Counted from the stretch's first letter, positions 18,294-27,219 are shown. The stretch: DNA of 44,975 nucleotides from Anaerolineales bacterium (GCA_012032575.1 JAAUSP010000003.1:1-44975); one strand, 5' to 3'. Program-made: numbers and translations. Notes: generated by a model from the sequence alone, not told the origin.

Positions 18294-18326
18294 GAAAGAC
18301 CCGCGCTGCCACGACGCGGGTCTTTC
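18294..18326 (+). terminator. Hairpin terminator after phoX
   Basis: A perfect 12-bp stem GAAAGACCCGCG / CGCGGGTCTTTC around CTGCCACGA. The U-tract is short. A smaller perfect hairpin CACACTA/TAGTGTG follows at 18343-18366. Confidence 0.65.
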
Positions 18327-18384
18327 ATTAGGAGGGAGGGTTCACACTATGATTAACTGTAGTGTGCCCTCATAATAATCCGCC

Positions 18385-18426
18385 AAGATTAAAGAAATAT
18401 GAGGCAAAGATTAAACCAAGATTAAA
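18385..18426 (+). promoter_or_regulatory. Three AAGATTAAA direct repeats at 22- and 11-bp spacing
   Basis: AAGATTAAA occurs at 18385, 18407 and 18418, exactly 22 and 11 bp apart. SARP regulators, which share the winged-helix plus BTAD layout of the gene downstream, bind heptamer repeats with this helical periodicity. The site is about 170 bases before that gene, so autoregulation is the natural reading. No clear -10 element was found next to it. Confidence 0.6.
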
Positions 18427-18593
18427 GAAATTTTAGGACTATTGGCTCGGTTGCATTAAGCTCAAAAAGGATTACAATTTTAAGTAAGGTTCTCATTCTC
18501 CTCATTCGCGCCCCTGTTCTGTATTTCCGTTGGGAAACCACATAACATGCGGGCGCGTTTGTTTCCGGCGTCTGGTTTGCTTGGGGAAAATGA

Positions 18594-21500
18594 ATGGCTT
18601 TTGAAGACCGGATTCGGCTGCCGGCGCTTAATTTAATTCATCGCCGCTCGCGTCTGCTCAACCTTTTAACCGAACTTGTGGAGACGGGACAGCGGCTTAT
18701 CACCATTTATGCGCCGGGCGGCTATGGCAAATCTATTTTGCTGGCCGATTTTGCCCAAACCACCGATCTGCCGGTCTGCTGGTGTTCCCTCGAAGCCAGT
18801 GACCGCGATCCCACCTCTTTTTTAACCCTGCTCGTCCATAGCATCACCGACCGCTTCCACGAAATTCAACCCGAGCCGTTATTCAAACTGGTTCAGCGCG
18901 GCGACACCCAGGCCAGTATCCGCCGCATCGCCGATTTGCTGGCCGAGGTTGGTCCTCATCTCATCATTCTTGACGATTATCACAAAGCGGTCAGTGCCGG
19001 AATGAGCCTGGCGCTGAACCGGCTGCTCGATCAGTTTCCTGCCACCAGCACCATGATTGTTGCCGCCCGCGGCGATATGAACCTGGAGACCGGCCAGATT
19101 CTGGACTTATTAATCAGTGAACGGGCTTCGGGTTTGTCGGAAGAAGAACTGCGGTTTACCGGCGAGGAACTGCGGCGGGTTATTCGTAAACGTTTTGGCC
19201 GCCAGATTGATTTGGAAACGGCTGAAGAAATTGCACGCTCGACCGATGGGAATATTGCCCAAATTCTCATGGCGGGACACACTCAAAGTATCCAGGCCGG
19301 CCAGTTGATTGGGTATCTGCGGCAGCGCCTGGGTAGTGATCGCCAGGTTATCTACAGTTACCTGGCCGGTGAAGTGTTCGACAAGCAGCCGCTGGAGTTA
19401 CAGCATTTCATGCTAACCACCTCGGTATTGACCGAAATGACAGCCGAGTTCTGTGATGAACTTTTGCAGGTACATAATGCCCAGGCCCAGCTTGAAGAGC
19501 TGGTCAGGCGGGATTTATTTATTACTCAGGTTGGAGAAAGTTTTAAGTATCACGACCTCTTTGCCGATTTTCTGCGCAGCAAATTGGCCGAGCAAAATGA
19601 GAGGTATCACCAAATTTCCCTGCGGGCGGCCAATCTTCTGGTCGCTCGCGCTCGTTTTGAAGAAGCGGTTAACCTTTACCTGGCGGTACAAGCCTGGGAC
19701 GAAACCGCAGCTATCCTTGAAAGCCAGGGCCGTTTCTTCTACGATACCGGGCGGGCCTTAACCCTCAATCATTGGCTGGTCCAAATGCCGGACCCGGAGT
19801 TAGCTCAGCACCCGCGCCTGCTTTTGTTGCGGGGACAAATATTTAATTATGACCTGGGCGACCCTGCCCAGGCGATTAGTTTATTTCAACGAGCCGAGGC
19901 CCAGTTTCTCAAAAGGGCTGATTTGACCGGAGCGGCCGAAGCCCAGATTTGGCAATCGGTCGGCTTGCGGATGATGGGGCGAGCTAAAGAAGGTTTGGAT
20001 TTAATCACGAGAGGTATTGATCAACTGGTAACCTTAAAGGCCGATGACCGAGTGATTGCCTGGGCAATTAAGAATCGTGGTGTCGCGCACGCAATAGCAG
20101 GCAATACTGCCGAAGCGTTAGCGGATACACGTCGAGCTTTGGAGTTATATGAGGCGCTTGACGATGTGAATGGAGTAGGTTTGTGTCATCATGAAATAGG
20201 GGTTTGTTTAGTAACCCAGGGGAATTTAAGCGGGGCAGAACACCACTATCGGCAGGCAATGCGGAGTTGGGAAAGTTTGGGTAATGCCTATGATTTGGCC
20301 AATACCTTAAATAGTTTGGGTGTTTCGCTGCTGGCTCTGGGCCGCTATGAGGAAGCTTTGAAACAGTTTCAGGAGAGCCTGGACGTGGCTTTACAGATTG
20401 GGGCAGCCGCCGGGCTGCTTTTGCCAAAGCCGGCCTGGGCGACGTTTATCTGGAATGCCGGGATTACCAGCAGGCTTTGAATGAATATGATTTATCAACC
20501 CGGTTTGCTCAAGAGGCGGCAGTTCGCTCGCTGGAAGTTTATAATCTGGTCAAAGTAGGAGAATGTTATTATCAGCAGCATGATTTGACCCAGGCCTTTA
20601 ATTTGGCCGGGCAAGCTCGAGAGGTTGCGGGCGAAACCGGCCTGGTTTTTGAACATGGATTAGCCTGTGCGCTTCAGGCTAAAATCTATGTGCGCCGGGC
20701 GGAATACAAAGCCGGTTTTAATCTCTTTCCTATCGCTTTGGCGGGTTTAACGGGTAATGATGTACTGGAGCAAACCAAAGTCAGATTTTGGTGGAGCTAT
20801 GCCCTGCTGCTTGATGCCAGAACTACTGCCGCGCTGGAACAGTTGCAGGAGGCACTGCGTCTGGCGTTGGACCTGGGCCACCTGAAGCAAGGGTTGACCT
20901 CGACTCTGGTGGAAACCCGTCAACTGCTGCTGCATTTCCTGCACCGCGATGATACCCCGGCTCAGGTGCGAGAGAGTATTTATGGATTGCTGGAACAAAC
21001 CAGGGCGAAAATTGAGCTGACCCAACCGAGCCTGCAAGTTTTTGCATTTGGTACCCCCGTGCTGATCGTCGCCGGAACGCGCCGCCGTTTTACTCAACGG
21101 GGGGGAATGCGCAAAGCGCCCGAATTTTTGCTCTACCTGCTGGTCGAAGGACAGGAGGGTGGCTGCCGCTGGAGTGATGTCAGTGCCGCTATCTGGCCTG
21201 AGACGGAACCGGAGCGCGCTTCGACAGTTTTTCACCAGACCTTAAAAAGATTGCGTGATGTGATTTTTGAAGCCCCGGATTATATCAGCCGCCGCGACGA
21301 TTATTATGCAGTAAACCGGAATTATTTACAATGGAGTGATGTGCAGGCGTTTGAAAACCTGTTTGAACGGACTGCCAGGGCCATCCCGGAAGAAGCTTTA
21401 CCGTTGCAGCTTGAGCTGATCGGATTGTACCAGGGTGAGTTTTTGGCCGGCTTTGAGTTGGGGGAGTGGGGGACTGCTTATCGAACTTCGTGTGAAACCA

Positions 21501-21796
21501 GGTTTTTGCAGGTTGTTACCCTGGCCAGCGAGCAACTGCTAAAAATTGGCTCGGCTCAAGAAGCCTTGACAATCATCAGCAAAGGGTTGAGTGTAGATTA
21601 CTTCCGGGAAGATTTGCATCGTGCCGCCTTACACGCTTATGCTCACCTGCGCCTGTACGATCACCTGGCTGCCCATTATCTGGCGCTGTGTACCACCTTT
21701 GAAGAAGAGTTCGGCGCGCTCCCGGAGCCAGAAACACAGCAGCTTCATCAAGAGTTGGTGGCATTCAGACAAAACAAGATAGTGCTGCCAGCTTAA
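18594..21796 (+). CDS. STAND ATPase - TPR - winged helix - BTAD transcriptional regulator (one-base frameshift)
   Basis: A large MalT-like signal-transducing regulator of about 1067 residues. The N-terminal ATPase has Walker A YAPGGYGKS (39-47), Walker B LIILDDYHKA and a downstream helical part. The middle is TPR repeats (AEAQIWQSVGLRMMGRAKEG, LADTRRALELYEALDDVNGVG, ANTLNSLGVSLLALGRYEEA). The frame breaks at about 20410-20417; one added base gives AFAKAGLGDVYLECRDYQQA and continues in TPRs. The C-terminus has an OmpR-like winged helix (about MRKAPEFLLYLLVEGQEGG, STVFHQTLKRLRDVIF) and a BTAD domain (LIGLYQGEFLAGFELGEWG ... EDLHRAALHAYAHLRLYDHL). This order is inverted relative to SARPs, which carry wHTH-BTAD first. 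GGGGAAA precedes the ATG. Ligand unknown; the neighbouring small peptides are candidates. Confidence 0.88.
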
Positions 21797-21867
21797 AGGT
21801 TGAATTATATGCTCTCTGAAAAACGTATCAATGATAATTAAGCAATAGAACGAATATAATAAAAATT

Positions 21868-21927
21868 CGAAAACCCTGCGCTTGGTGGCCCATTTGGGAT
21901 TATACTCGCGTGGGGTTTTTGTTTTCG
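21868..21927 (+). terminator. Terminator of the BTAD regulator gene
   Basis: CGAAAACCCTGCG and CGCGTGGGGTTTTTGTTTTCG form an imperfect stem ending in a T-rich run, 70 bases after the stop. Confidence 0.65.
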
Positions 21928-22008
21928 TATAATCCTGCTGAAAACTGTAAGAGTCACTCTGATATAGTGATGACATCCTAACAAACTTCTACCGAAAGGG
22001 TGTCAACA

Positions 22009-22140
22009 ATGTTACAGAGATATAAACTAAGTGTGGCTCAATTTTTCAGCAATAGCAACAATGTGCGGACGGTGTTAATTTTAAGTACGTTAATCCTTGC
22101 GGCTTTAGCTGGCGCTGCTCCTAACGATCACGGCAGTTGA
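22009..22140 (+). CDS. 43-residue pre-peptide, possible secreted signal
   Basis: ATG at 22009 with AAGGG about nine bases upstream, stop at 22138-22140. The peptide begins MLQRYKLSVAQFFSNSNNVR, then has one hydrophobic segment TVLILSTLILAALAGA and ends APNDHGS. The layout is that of a signal peptide with a very short product: cleavage after ALAGA would free about seven residues. It lies alone between the terminator of the BTAD regulator and a second small gene. A single-pass membrane microprotein is the alternative. I know of no named family, but similar tiny genes beside such regulators would strengthen a role as a pheromone. Confidence 0.6.
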   Translation: MLQRYKLSVAQFFSNSNNVRTVLILSTLILAALAGAAPNDHGS

Positions 22141-22182
22141 TGGTTTACACCCGTCAAGACCTACTGCGTTACAGGATGTAGA

Positions 22183-22404
22183 ATGATGAACCTTGTACCA
22201 AATCGTCCGGCAATCTCAGATGTGCTCATTAAGGCCAGCGCCAATGTTGCGTTTCGGACCAAGCTGTTAACCAACCCTCAGGATGCCGTGGCCGAATTGA
22301 ATCTGCCGCCCGAAGATGCTGAAATTCTGACGGGAGTGCAGGCACTTACCCTGCCCGAATATGCCCGCCAGGTTAAAGTGAGATTGCTGGCGCATCAGTT
22401 CTAG
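22183..22404 (+). CDS. Os1348/NHLP-clan leader-like small protein
   Basis: 73 residues; ATG 22183 with AGGA six bases upstream. The region ISDVLIKASANVAFRTKLLT, NPQDAVAELNLPPEDAEILT resembles the helical leader of nitrile-hydratase-like precursor peptides (F-R-x-x-L-L-x-x-P-x-x-A-x-x-x-x-x-L). The Os1348 group of that clan is named from a Chloroflexota genome. The C-terminal core (GVQALTLPEYARQVKVRLLA) has no Cys, Ser or Thr-rich stretch for modification. No radical SAM, YcaO, LanM or protease gene is in the window, so a RiPP precursor is unproven. It shares a transcription unit with the 43-residue peptide and ends at a hairpin. Confidence 0.65.
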   Translation: MMNLVPNRPAISDVLIKASANVAFRTKLLTNPQDAVAELNLPPEDAEILTGVQALTLPEYARQVKVRLLAHQF

Positions 22405-22446
22405 GCAGAACAGGTTTAACTCAAAACTAAATTGTCGCTAATAGTA

Positions 22447-22476
22447 AAACAACGGACGTAAATACGTCCGTTGTTT
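22447..22476 (+). terminator. Hairpin terminator of the small-peptide unit
   Basis: AAACAACGGACGTA / TACGTCCGTTGTTT, a perfect 14-bp stem with a minimal loop. Its mirror A- and T-rich flanks allow it to work in both directions. Confidence 0.75.
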
Positions 22477-22497
22477 GCGACCCTGAAGAAGTACACT

Positions 22498-22782
22498 ATG
22501 GATATAAAAAAGTCAGAGCATCAGACAGGTATGGACGGTCGTGTGATTACGCTCGAATTAAGCGAACACGATGCTTTGCAGTTGCTCCGCTTGGTTGAAA
22601 AGGAGCTGAAGCGGGCTGATAAAACCTGGCGGCCTTATTGGGAAACGCAGCTAAACAGGATTGAGCAGTTTATTGATCAGGCCAGCCAGCTTCAAAGCTC
22701 GGTCTGGCCCGAAGATATTTTTACCTGGGATGATAATGGGCCTGCCCCTGGCGAGTTACTAAAACTTGAAGGATCGTATTAA
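22498..22782 (+). CDS. Hypothetical 94-residue acidic protein
   Basis: The ATG at 22498 (MDIKKSEHQTGMDGRVITLE) is chosen because a frame-extending TTG at 22471 lies inside the terminator hairpin. The protein is helical and charged: LSEHDALQLLRLVEKELKRA, RPYWETQLNRIEQFIDQASQ. No membrane segment, signal or catalytic motif. Its TAA overlaps the ATG of the DUF5317 gene by one base (TAATG), indicating translational coupling and perhaps a physical link. I do not recognise a family. Confidence 0.7.
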   Translation: MDIKKSEHQTGMDGRVITLELSEHDALQLLRLVEKELKRADKTWRPYWETQLNRIEQFIDQASQLQSSVWPEDIFTWDDNGPAPGELLKLEGSY

Positions 22783-23357
22783 TGGTTCTGGCCTATGCTA
22801 TCATTTTATTGATTGTCCTGGCTTTACTACTTCGACGCGATTTAAGCGCTCTGGGCCAGATTTCATACCGGGGCGGCTGGATGACTATGGGGCTGATCGT
22901 TGGGTTGTTCTTTCTGCAATCGGCCCTGGTGATTTATGTGCCGGGTCAGACTCTATGGCAGATTGTTATTTTGAACGGGTCGCAAATTGCCCTGGTGTTG
23001 CTCTTTCTGCTAAATCACCATGTACCAGGGGCAAAATTGTTTGCTTTGGGTATTGCGCTCAATGTGTTGGTGATGCTGGCGAATGGCGGTTGGATGCCTT
23101 TAACCCCAGAAACATACCACTTTGTTCACCCCGACCGCCCGGTGGTTGAAGAAACTCGACCCAGCAGTAGCAAAAATATTCTCTTGCCTCGCTCCGAAAC
23201 CAATTTGTGGATCTTATCCGACATCATCCCCGTTACCTTGCCCTGGCGGCGAACTGCGGTAAGTCCGGGTGATATTGTTCTGGTTGCCGGCGTGGCTCAG
23301 CTTATTTTTCAGGCAACCGCCAGAAAAAAAGATAAGTTACTCGTCAGGCAAGTTTAA
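22782..23357 (+). CDS. DUF5317 membrane protein
   Basis: 191 residues with about five membrane helices: LAYAIILLIVLALLL, WMTMGLIVGLFFLQSALVIY, IVILNGSQIALVLLFLL, KLFALGIALNVLVMLANGG and DIVLVAGVAQLIF. The stretch ALNVLVMLANGGWMPLTPE, followed by a short extracytoplasmic loop and LWILSDIIPV, matches the DUF5317 pattern. Function of the family is unknown. The start overlaps the preceding stop by one base. Confidence 0.85.
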   Translation: MVLAYAIILLIVLALLLRRDLSALGQISYRGGWMTMGLIVGLFFLQSALVIYVPGQTLWQIVILNGSQIALVLLFLLNHHVPGAKLFALGIALNVLVMLANGGWMPLTPETYHFVHPDRPVVEETRPSSSKNILLPRSETNLWILSDIIPVTLPWRRTAVSPGDIVLVAGVAQLIFQATARKKDKLLVRQV

Positions 23358-23401
23358 GGATGGGTGAAGTTTGCAAACACAAGGTGTCGGGAGCTTAATA
23401 A

Positions 23402-23770
23402 TTGAAGAAAATTCTCATTGTAGATGACCAGCCTCAAGTCCGCGAATTAATAGCAGTAAGCCTTCAGACCGGTGATTATCAACTTTTCCTGGCCGAAAAT
23501 GCGGAGCAGGCGCTCCAATTGGCTCAAAAAGAATTACCCCACCTTATTTTGCTGGATGTGATGTTATATGGGAGTGAGTTGGACGGTCTACAGGTGTGTC
23601 GCTATCTCAAAAATAACCCCGCAACCCAGGCCATCCCCATCATTCTATTAACTGCCAGCGGTCAAAAAAACAACGTCGAAGCCGGCATGGCGGCCGGCGC
23701 TGATGATTATATTATCAAGCCTTTCAGCCCTTTTGCCCTGGCCCAAAAGATTGAGACAATGGTAGGATAG
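23402..23770 (+). CDS. Single-domain response regulator receiver
   Basis: 122 residues, a stand-alone REC domain that relays a phosphoryl group without a DNA-binding output. The acidic pair DD is in ILIVDDQPQVREL, the phospho-acceptor Asp in LILLDVMLYGS, the switch Thr in ILLTASGQK and the Lys in DDYIIKPFSP. Translation starts at TTG 23402 with GGGAG eight bases before it. It follows the DUF5317 gene by 44 bases, probably in the same unit. No kinase is adjacent; the histidine kinases at 28-32 kb are on the other strand. Confidence 0.9.
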   Translation: MKKILIVDDQPQVRELIAVSLQTGDYQLFLAENAEQALQLAQKELPHLILLDVMLYGSELDGLQVCRYLKNNPATQAIPIILLTASGQKNNVEAGMAAGADDYIIKPFSPFALAQKIETMVG

Positions 23771-23952
23771 GCGAAGTTAAATCTGCTACTGTAGTTAATT
23801 GGGGTTTAGTACAGCGTCAATTAAGTTTTCTTATATTTGATGGTTCAAAAACTTTCGTTTACTTTGCTTACACTGTATTTAGCCTAAAGTTGTCGTAGAT
23901 CTAATGACATAAGGTAGCAACGGTGATGAAGGAACCATGATGTAAAAAATAG

Positions 23953-24083
23953 CAATAGACGTGTTGCAAAATAAGATTTGAGGCACCACTTCCATAATAG
24001 GTAATGCTTAAAGTTCCTAAAAAAGCACTACCACTATTGTGGAATAAATGTCATACCTACTATTTCTGCAACAGGTCTAATCT
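23953..24083. repeat. Foldback (MITE-like) element
   Basis: The outer arms TAGACGTGTTGCAAAATAAG (left) and the reverse complement of the right end, TAGACCTGTTGCAGAAATAG, agree at most positions. The inner parts TTCCATAATAGGTAATGCTT and AAGCACTACCACTATTGTGG are also complementary around AAAGTTCCTAAA. It occupies the AT-rich 23771-24168 gap, in which I see no gene, and lies just before two AT-rich secreted-protein genes. It could be a decayed transposon end pair. Confidence 0.65.
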
Positions 24084-24168
24084 TGAAGATTATAACAGCC
24101 TCAGTTGTTGTAGTGATGGCAAAATCTGAGAAAATTTGGAATTTTAAGACAAGGAGTTAAAATAACGG

Positions 24169-24696
24169 ATGAAACTAAATTACCTGGAACTTACGACAAC
24201 CAAAATACCAAAATATCTGGTTATATTGAGTTTGCTTATTTTGCTCTTTGTGGTTGTTGGTATTCAAATTGTACTTGCTAATCAAACTCCAAAACGGTGT
24301 GATGAACCTGAGCGAAAGTATGGTTGTTTTCTAGTAGAATATACAGCAAGTGGTAATGGTTGGGAGGTACAGAATCGAAAGTGGCAAGGCGCAATAGATG
24401 GCGGCGCTAAAAGATGGCAAGCCTATTGGACAAAAGATTGGGAATATGTAAACAACAGTTGGGTTTTTCGTGAAAAATTTGGCCCCAGCAGTTGGAGAAC
24501 CAATATCTCTATGAGTGGCTTGTTTCAATGGAGTAATGATAATCGTATCCGTATTAGGAATACACTCATATGGCATAAATTTCGATACGAGGAATGTGCT
24601 CCAGATTGTTACTTTTGGTGTTCTCGGATTCACGAACATCATCTTTGGGACAATACCTCACTGGTGCTAAATCAACCCGCAAATTGTGGTCAGTAA
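24169..24696 (+). CDS. Secreted Cys/Trp-rich protein, unknown
   Basis: 175 residues; ATG 24169 with AAGGAG about 13 bases upstream. One long hydrophobic N-terminal segment (YLVILSLLILLFVVVGIQIV) acts as a signal or anchor. The mature part is rich in Trp and aromatic residues (WEVQNRKWQGAIDGGAKRWQ) and has cysteines at both ends (CDEPERKYGC near 44-53; CAPDCYFWC near 144-152) that may form disulfides. Base composition is distinctly AT-richer than the neighbours. No family recognised. It is followed after 15 bases by a second secreted gene, presumably an operon. Confidence 0.7.
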   Translation: MKLNYLELTTTKIPKYLVILSLLILLFVVVGIQIVLANQTPKRCDEPERKYGCFLVEYTASGNGWEVQNRKWQGAIDGGAKRWQAYWTKDWEYVNNSWVFREKFGPSSWRTNISMSGLFQWSNDNRIRIRNTLIWHKFRYEECAPDCYFWCSRIHEHHLWDNTSLVLNQPANCGQ

Positions 24697-24711
24697 AGAG
24701 GAGATACCGTT

Positions 24712-25473
24712 ATGACTCGAAAAAATATTACTTTAGCACTATTAGGGATAGGAGTCTTACTTGTCGGAATTTCACTCACTCTAGGGCAAAAGCCCATCCA
24801 AAGCGCACCACTACATCAAAGTACTTTTCCAGCCTTTACTATGATTTACCAACAGGGAATGTATGGGTTTGGCGAAAATGGCAAGTTTGGAACAGCACTT
24901 TATGAGGTGATTTACACTGATCGTTATCACTGGAAAGTGAAGCTTTTGGCGAGCGATACGCAACCGGAAGCCGTTGGGTCTTGGGGATCATATAATGGGG
25001 TAGAGCTAAGAAATTATTATGCTCAGATGGATGTAGAGACATCTGACAATGTTTTAGATGAAGAAGAAGCTTCCCAAGAAGAGGAAATTGCTGAGGAATC
25101 TTCAATAAATGAATTTGTTCCATCAGACGATCAAAGTTCTAAGCAGGATTCACAAAGCAAAAGTTCTCCTGATTATGCTCCGGAAGAATGGCTACACCCC
25201 TCATATGTCCCAAAGCTCCTCGTAAATGCAAATGCAACTCCTAAAGATTCAGATATTGAAGGGACGAAAGCCTTAGTCGTGACAGAGAAACTGCCCTGTC
25301 GGGAATTTACAGACACCGAACGAGAAGCTGGGCTTAAAGAGTGTGATAAAGAAAGAGTAGCGACTCAAGAAGTCATCTATCGTGAAGATTACCTCATTCC
25401 GGTGAAAATTACAGTCTCACTGGACGGTGTACCCATGAAAACGATTACTGTAGAGAAATTAGAAATAAAGTAA
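24712..25473 (+). CDS. Secreted acidic protein, unknown
   Basis: 253 residues; ATG 24712 with GAGGAG upstream. Signal peptide (about 6-32: ITLALLGIGVLLVGISLTLG). A folded N-terminal part (FPAFTMIYQQGMYGFGENGK, YEVIYTDRYHWKVKLLAS) is followed by an acidic Glu/Ser/Gln linker (about 110-155, ASQEEEIAEESSINEF) and a C-terminal part with Cys pairs (LPCREFTDTEREAGLKECDK). No catalytic motif and no known family. AT-rich like its partner, suggesting acquisition of both together. Confidence 0.7.
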   Translation: MTRKNITLALLGIGVLLVGISLTLGQKPIQSAPLHQSTFPAFTMIYQQGMYGFGENGKFGTALYEVIYTDRYHWKVKLLASDTQPEAVGSWGSYNGVELRNYYAQMDVETSDNVLDEEEASQEEEIAEESSINEFVPSDDQSSKQDSQSKSSPDYAPEEWLHPSYVPKLLVNANATPKDSDIEGTKALVVTEKLPCREFTDTEREAGLKECDKERVATQEVIYREDYLIPVKITVSLDGVPMKTITVEKLEIK

Positions 25474-25512
25474 ATCACACCAAGGGTTTTAGATTAAAAG
25501 ATTAACACTTTG

Positions 25513-25550
25513 CCTACAAGCCTGTGTTGGCTGTAGGACTTGTTTATTTT
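25513..25550 (+). terminator. Terminator of the secreted pair
   Basis: CCTACAAGCC and GGCTGTAGG pair with one bulge around TGTGTT, followed by ACTTGTTTATTTT. Confidence 0.65.
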
Positions 25551-25571
25551 AGGTTGAGTAGATCCCGGAAG

Positions 25572-26201
25572 TTAACCTTTTTCATTAAATTGATTCATGG
25601 CCTTATCCAACCCATCGGTTAACATCACCTTGATAGCCTCAACTCCCCGCTGATACAGCTCAAGCATCGCCTGCCATTCATCCGGCTTAAATTTTTGGAG
25701 CACATAAGCCTCTACCGGCATTTGTCCCACCGGACGGCCAATACCCAACCGCAGCCGGGGAAAATCCTCTGTGCCCAGGTGTTGGATAATACTGCGCATG
25801 CCGTTATGCCCGCCCGCGCCGCCTTTGGGACGTATCCGCAGGACGGCTGTGGGTAAATCTACGTCGTCAAATGCAACCAGGATGCGCTCCGGCGGCACCT
25901 TGTAAAATCGGGCAATCGGGCCGACCGCCTCGCCGCTCAAATTCATGTAAGTTTGCGGTTTAACCAGGGCTACTTTGACCCCCGCCAGCTCGCCCCGCGC
26001 AATCAAGCCTTTGTTGCGGTTTTCGTCAAAACGAAAATTGGGCTGATCGCGAACAATGGTATCCAGCAAATGCCAGCCGGCATTGTGACGGGTATCAATA
26101 TATTTTGCGCCGGGATTGCCCAGCCCGACAATCAACCACTCGACCGGACCGGCAGATTTCTCTTTAGCAGAGGTTCCAAACAGGGGAAATGAAACAGGCA
26201 T
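25572..26201 (-). CDS. pth: Peptidyl-tRNA hydrolase
   Basis: Cytosolic esterase that recycles peptidyl-tRNA dropped from ribosomes. 209 residues, about 20 longer than usual at the N-terminus (MPVSFPLFGTSAKEKSAGP) before the first strand. Active-site pieces: LGNPGAKYIDTRHNAGWHLL (catalytic His in RHNAGWH), LVKPQTYMNLSG (Asn), ILVAFDDVDLP (Asp) and KGGAGGHNGMRSI (Asn). Intact. It is convergent with the secreted pair and downstream of the Ig-like protein. Confidence 0.95.
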   Translation of the reverse strand: MPVSFPLFGTSAKEKSAGPVEWLIVGLGNPGAKYIDTRHNAGWHLLDTIVRDQPNFRFDENRNKGLIARGELAGVKVALVKPQTYMNLSGEAVGPIARFYKVPPERILVAFDDVDLPTAVLRIRPKGGAGGHNGMRSIIQHLGTEDFPRLRLGIGRPVGQMPVEAYVLQKFKPDEWQAMLELYQRGVEAIKVMLTDGLDKAMNQFNEKG

Positions 26202-26293
26202 TGCTTTAAAATTAAGAAAATATAAATAAGAATTTAAAATGGTGCATCAGCAGCATCTAATTTCTAGTTTTTTATTTCTTAATTCCTTTTCTC

Positions 26294-27064
26294 CTACTTT
26301 CGCCGCCGCATCCGGTGGATGAAGCCCATAATAAAGGTGCGCAGCGCGGCTAAAAAGCCGAAGAGTAAAAAGACGCCCAGCATCACCCCGGCACCGTAGA
26401 GGCAAGCATCCCGGAGAGGCGTAACTGAAAAGCCGCTGACCGTGGGAATGAAAGAGGTCACTTCATCCGGGTCTTCGAGGGGGGCGCTGGTCTCAACCGG
26501 GCGAGGGGTGGGGGTTTCCACAATGGGCTGCTCGATAGAAACGGTCGGGGTCGGCGGCAAGGGAGTCGGCGTTTCTGTAGGAGGCCCTGACGGCACAACT
26601 ACCTCTTCGGTCGGTATGGGGGTATCGGTGGGGAGGGGTTGGGTGTTGGCTACGACCACCTGCTGGGAAAATGCCTCGGTGTAGTTGCCGTCCAACCGCA
26701 CCGTGCGTAGGCGTAGGGTGTAGCTGCCGTCAGGTATCAGGGTAGTATCCCAGGTTTCCAAAACACCGTTAATCACCGGCGTATTTCGAGTAGCGCCGAT
26801 GATTTGCCACTGGCCGCCTGTGACCGGCTCTGGCGAAAATTCAATGATATAGAATTGAAATGAAGGATGGTCGGAGCTGCCGGTAATCTGGACCTGGCCG
26901 CGCACCACGGCGTTACTGGCCGGGTCGTTAATAATCGCCAAATCTTGCCCCTGGGCCGGAGGGGCTGCCAAAACTCCGACCCAGGGCGCGAGTCCAAGAG
27001 CCAGCAGAGTTAAGAGCGTAAGTGAAAAAAAATGGTTAAATAGAGTTTGCTGTTTTATTACCAT
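26294..27064 (-). CDS. Membrane-anchored Ig-like surface protein
   Basis: 256 residues, type I membrane topology. ATG 27064 (MVIKQQTLFNHFFSLTLLTL) is chosen since 14 codons upstream do not belong to the signal peptide; no good ribosome site is seen. The ectodomain (about 30-140) is an all-beta fold: LAIINDPASNAVVRGQVQIT, FQFYIIEFSPEP, LIPDGSYTLRLRTVRLDGNY. Such domains occur at the ends of Chloroflexota exoproteins. A Pro/Thr-rich stalk (TETPTPLPPTPT) leads to a C-terminal membrane helix and basic tail (FIHRMRRRK). It lies between pth and the sortase gene but has no LPxTG motif. Confidence 0.75.
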   Translation of the reverse strand: MVIKQQTLFNHFFSLTLLTLLALGLAPWVGVLAAPPAQGQDLAIINDPASNAVVRGQVQITGSSDHPSFQFYIIEFSPEPVTGGQWQIIGATRNTPVINGVLETWDTTLIPDGSYTLRLRTVRLDGNYTEAFSQQVVVANTQPLPTDTPIPTEEVVVPSGPPTETPTPLPPTPTVSIEQPIVETPTPRPVETSAPLEDPDEVTSFIPTVSGFSVTPLRDACLYGAGVMLGVFLLFGFLAALRTFIMGFIHRMRRRK

Positions 27065-27190
27065 CGTGAGATTTCGATGCCTACATTTAGGGATAGGATA
27101 GCACAAGCGTCACAAAGTTTAGCACGAGTAAGGGGGAATGACAAAAGCAGGTTGAAGGACACGAGCCGCTGGTAAATGGGTCTGGCAAAC

Positions 27191-27219
27191 AAAAAAGCCA
27201 CTGCAACAGCGGCTTTTTT
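27191..27219 (-). terminator. Terminator of the sortase gene
   Basis: AAAAAAGCCACTG / CAGCGGCTTTTTT around CAA, with T-runs on both strands, 24 bases after the sortase stop. Confidence 0.85.

Noticed and set aside
22009..22404. Firm call of a RiPP gene cluster
   Set aside because: Only a leader-like peptide is present; no maturation, transport or protease gene lies nearby, so it is given only as a hypothesis.
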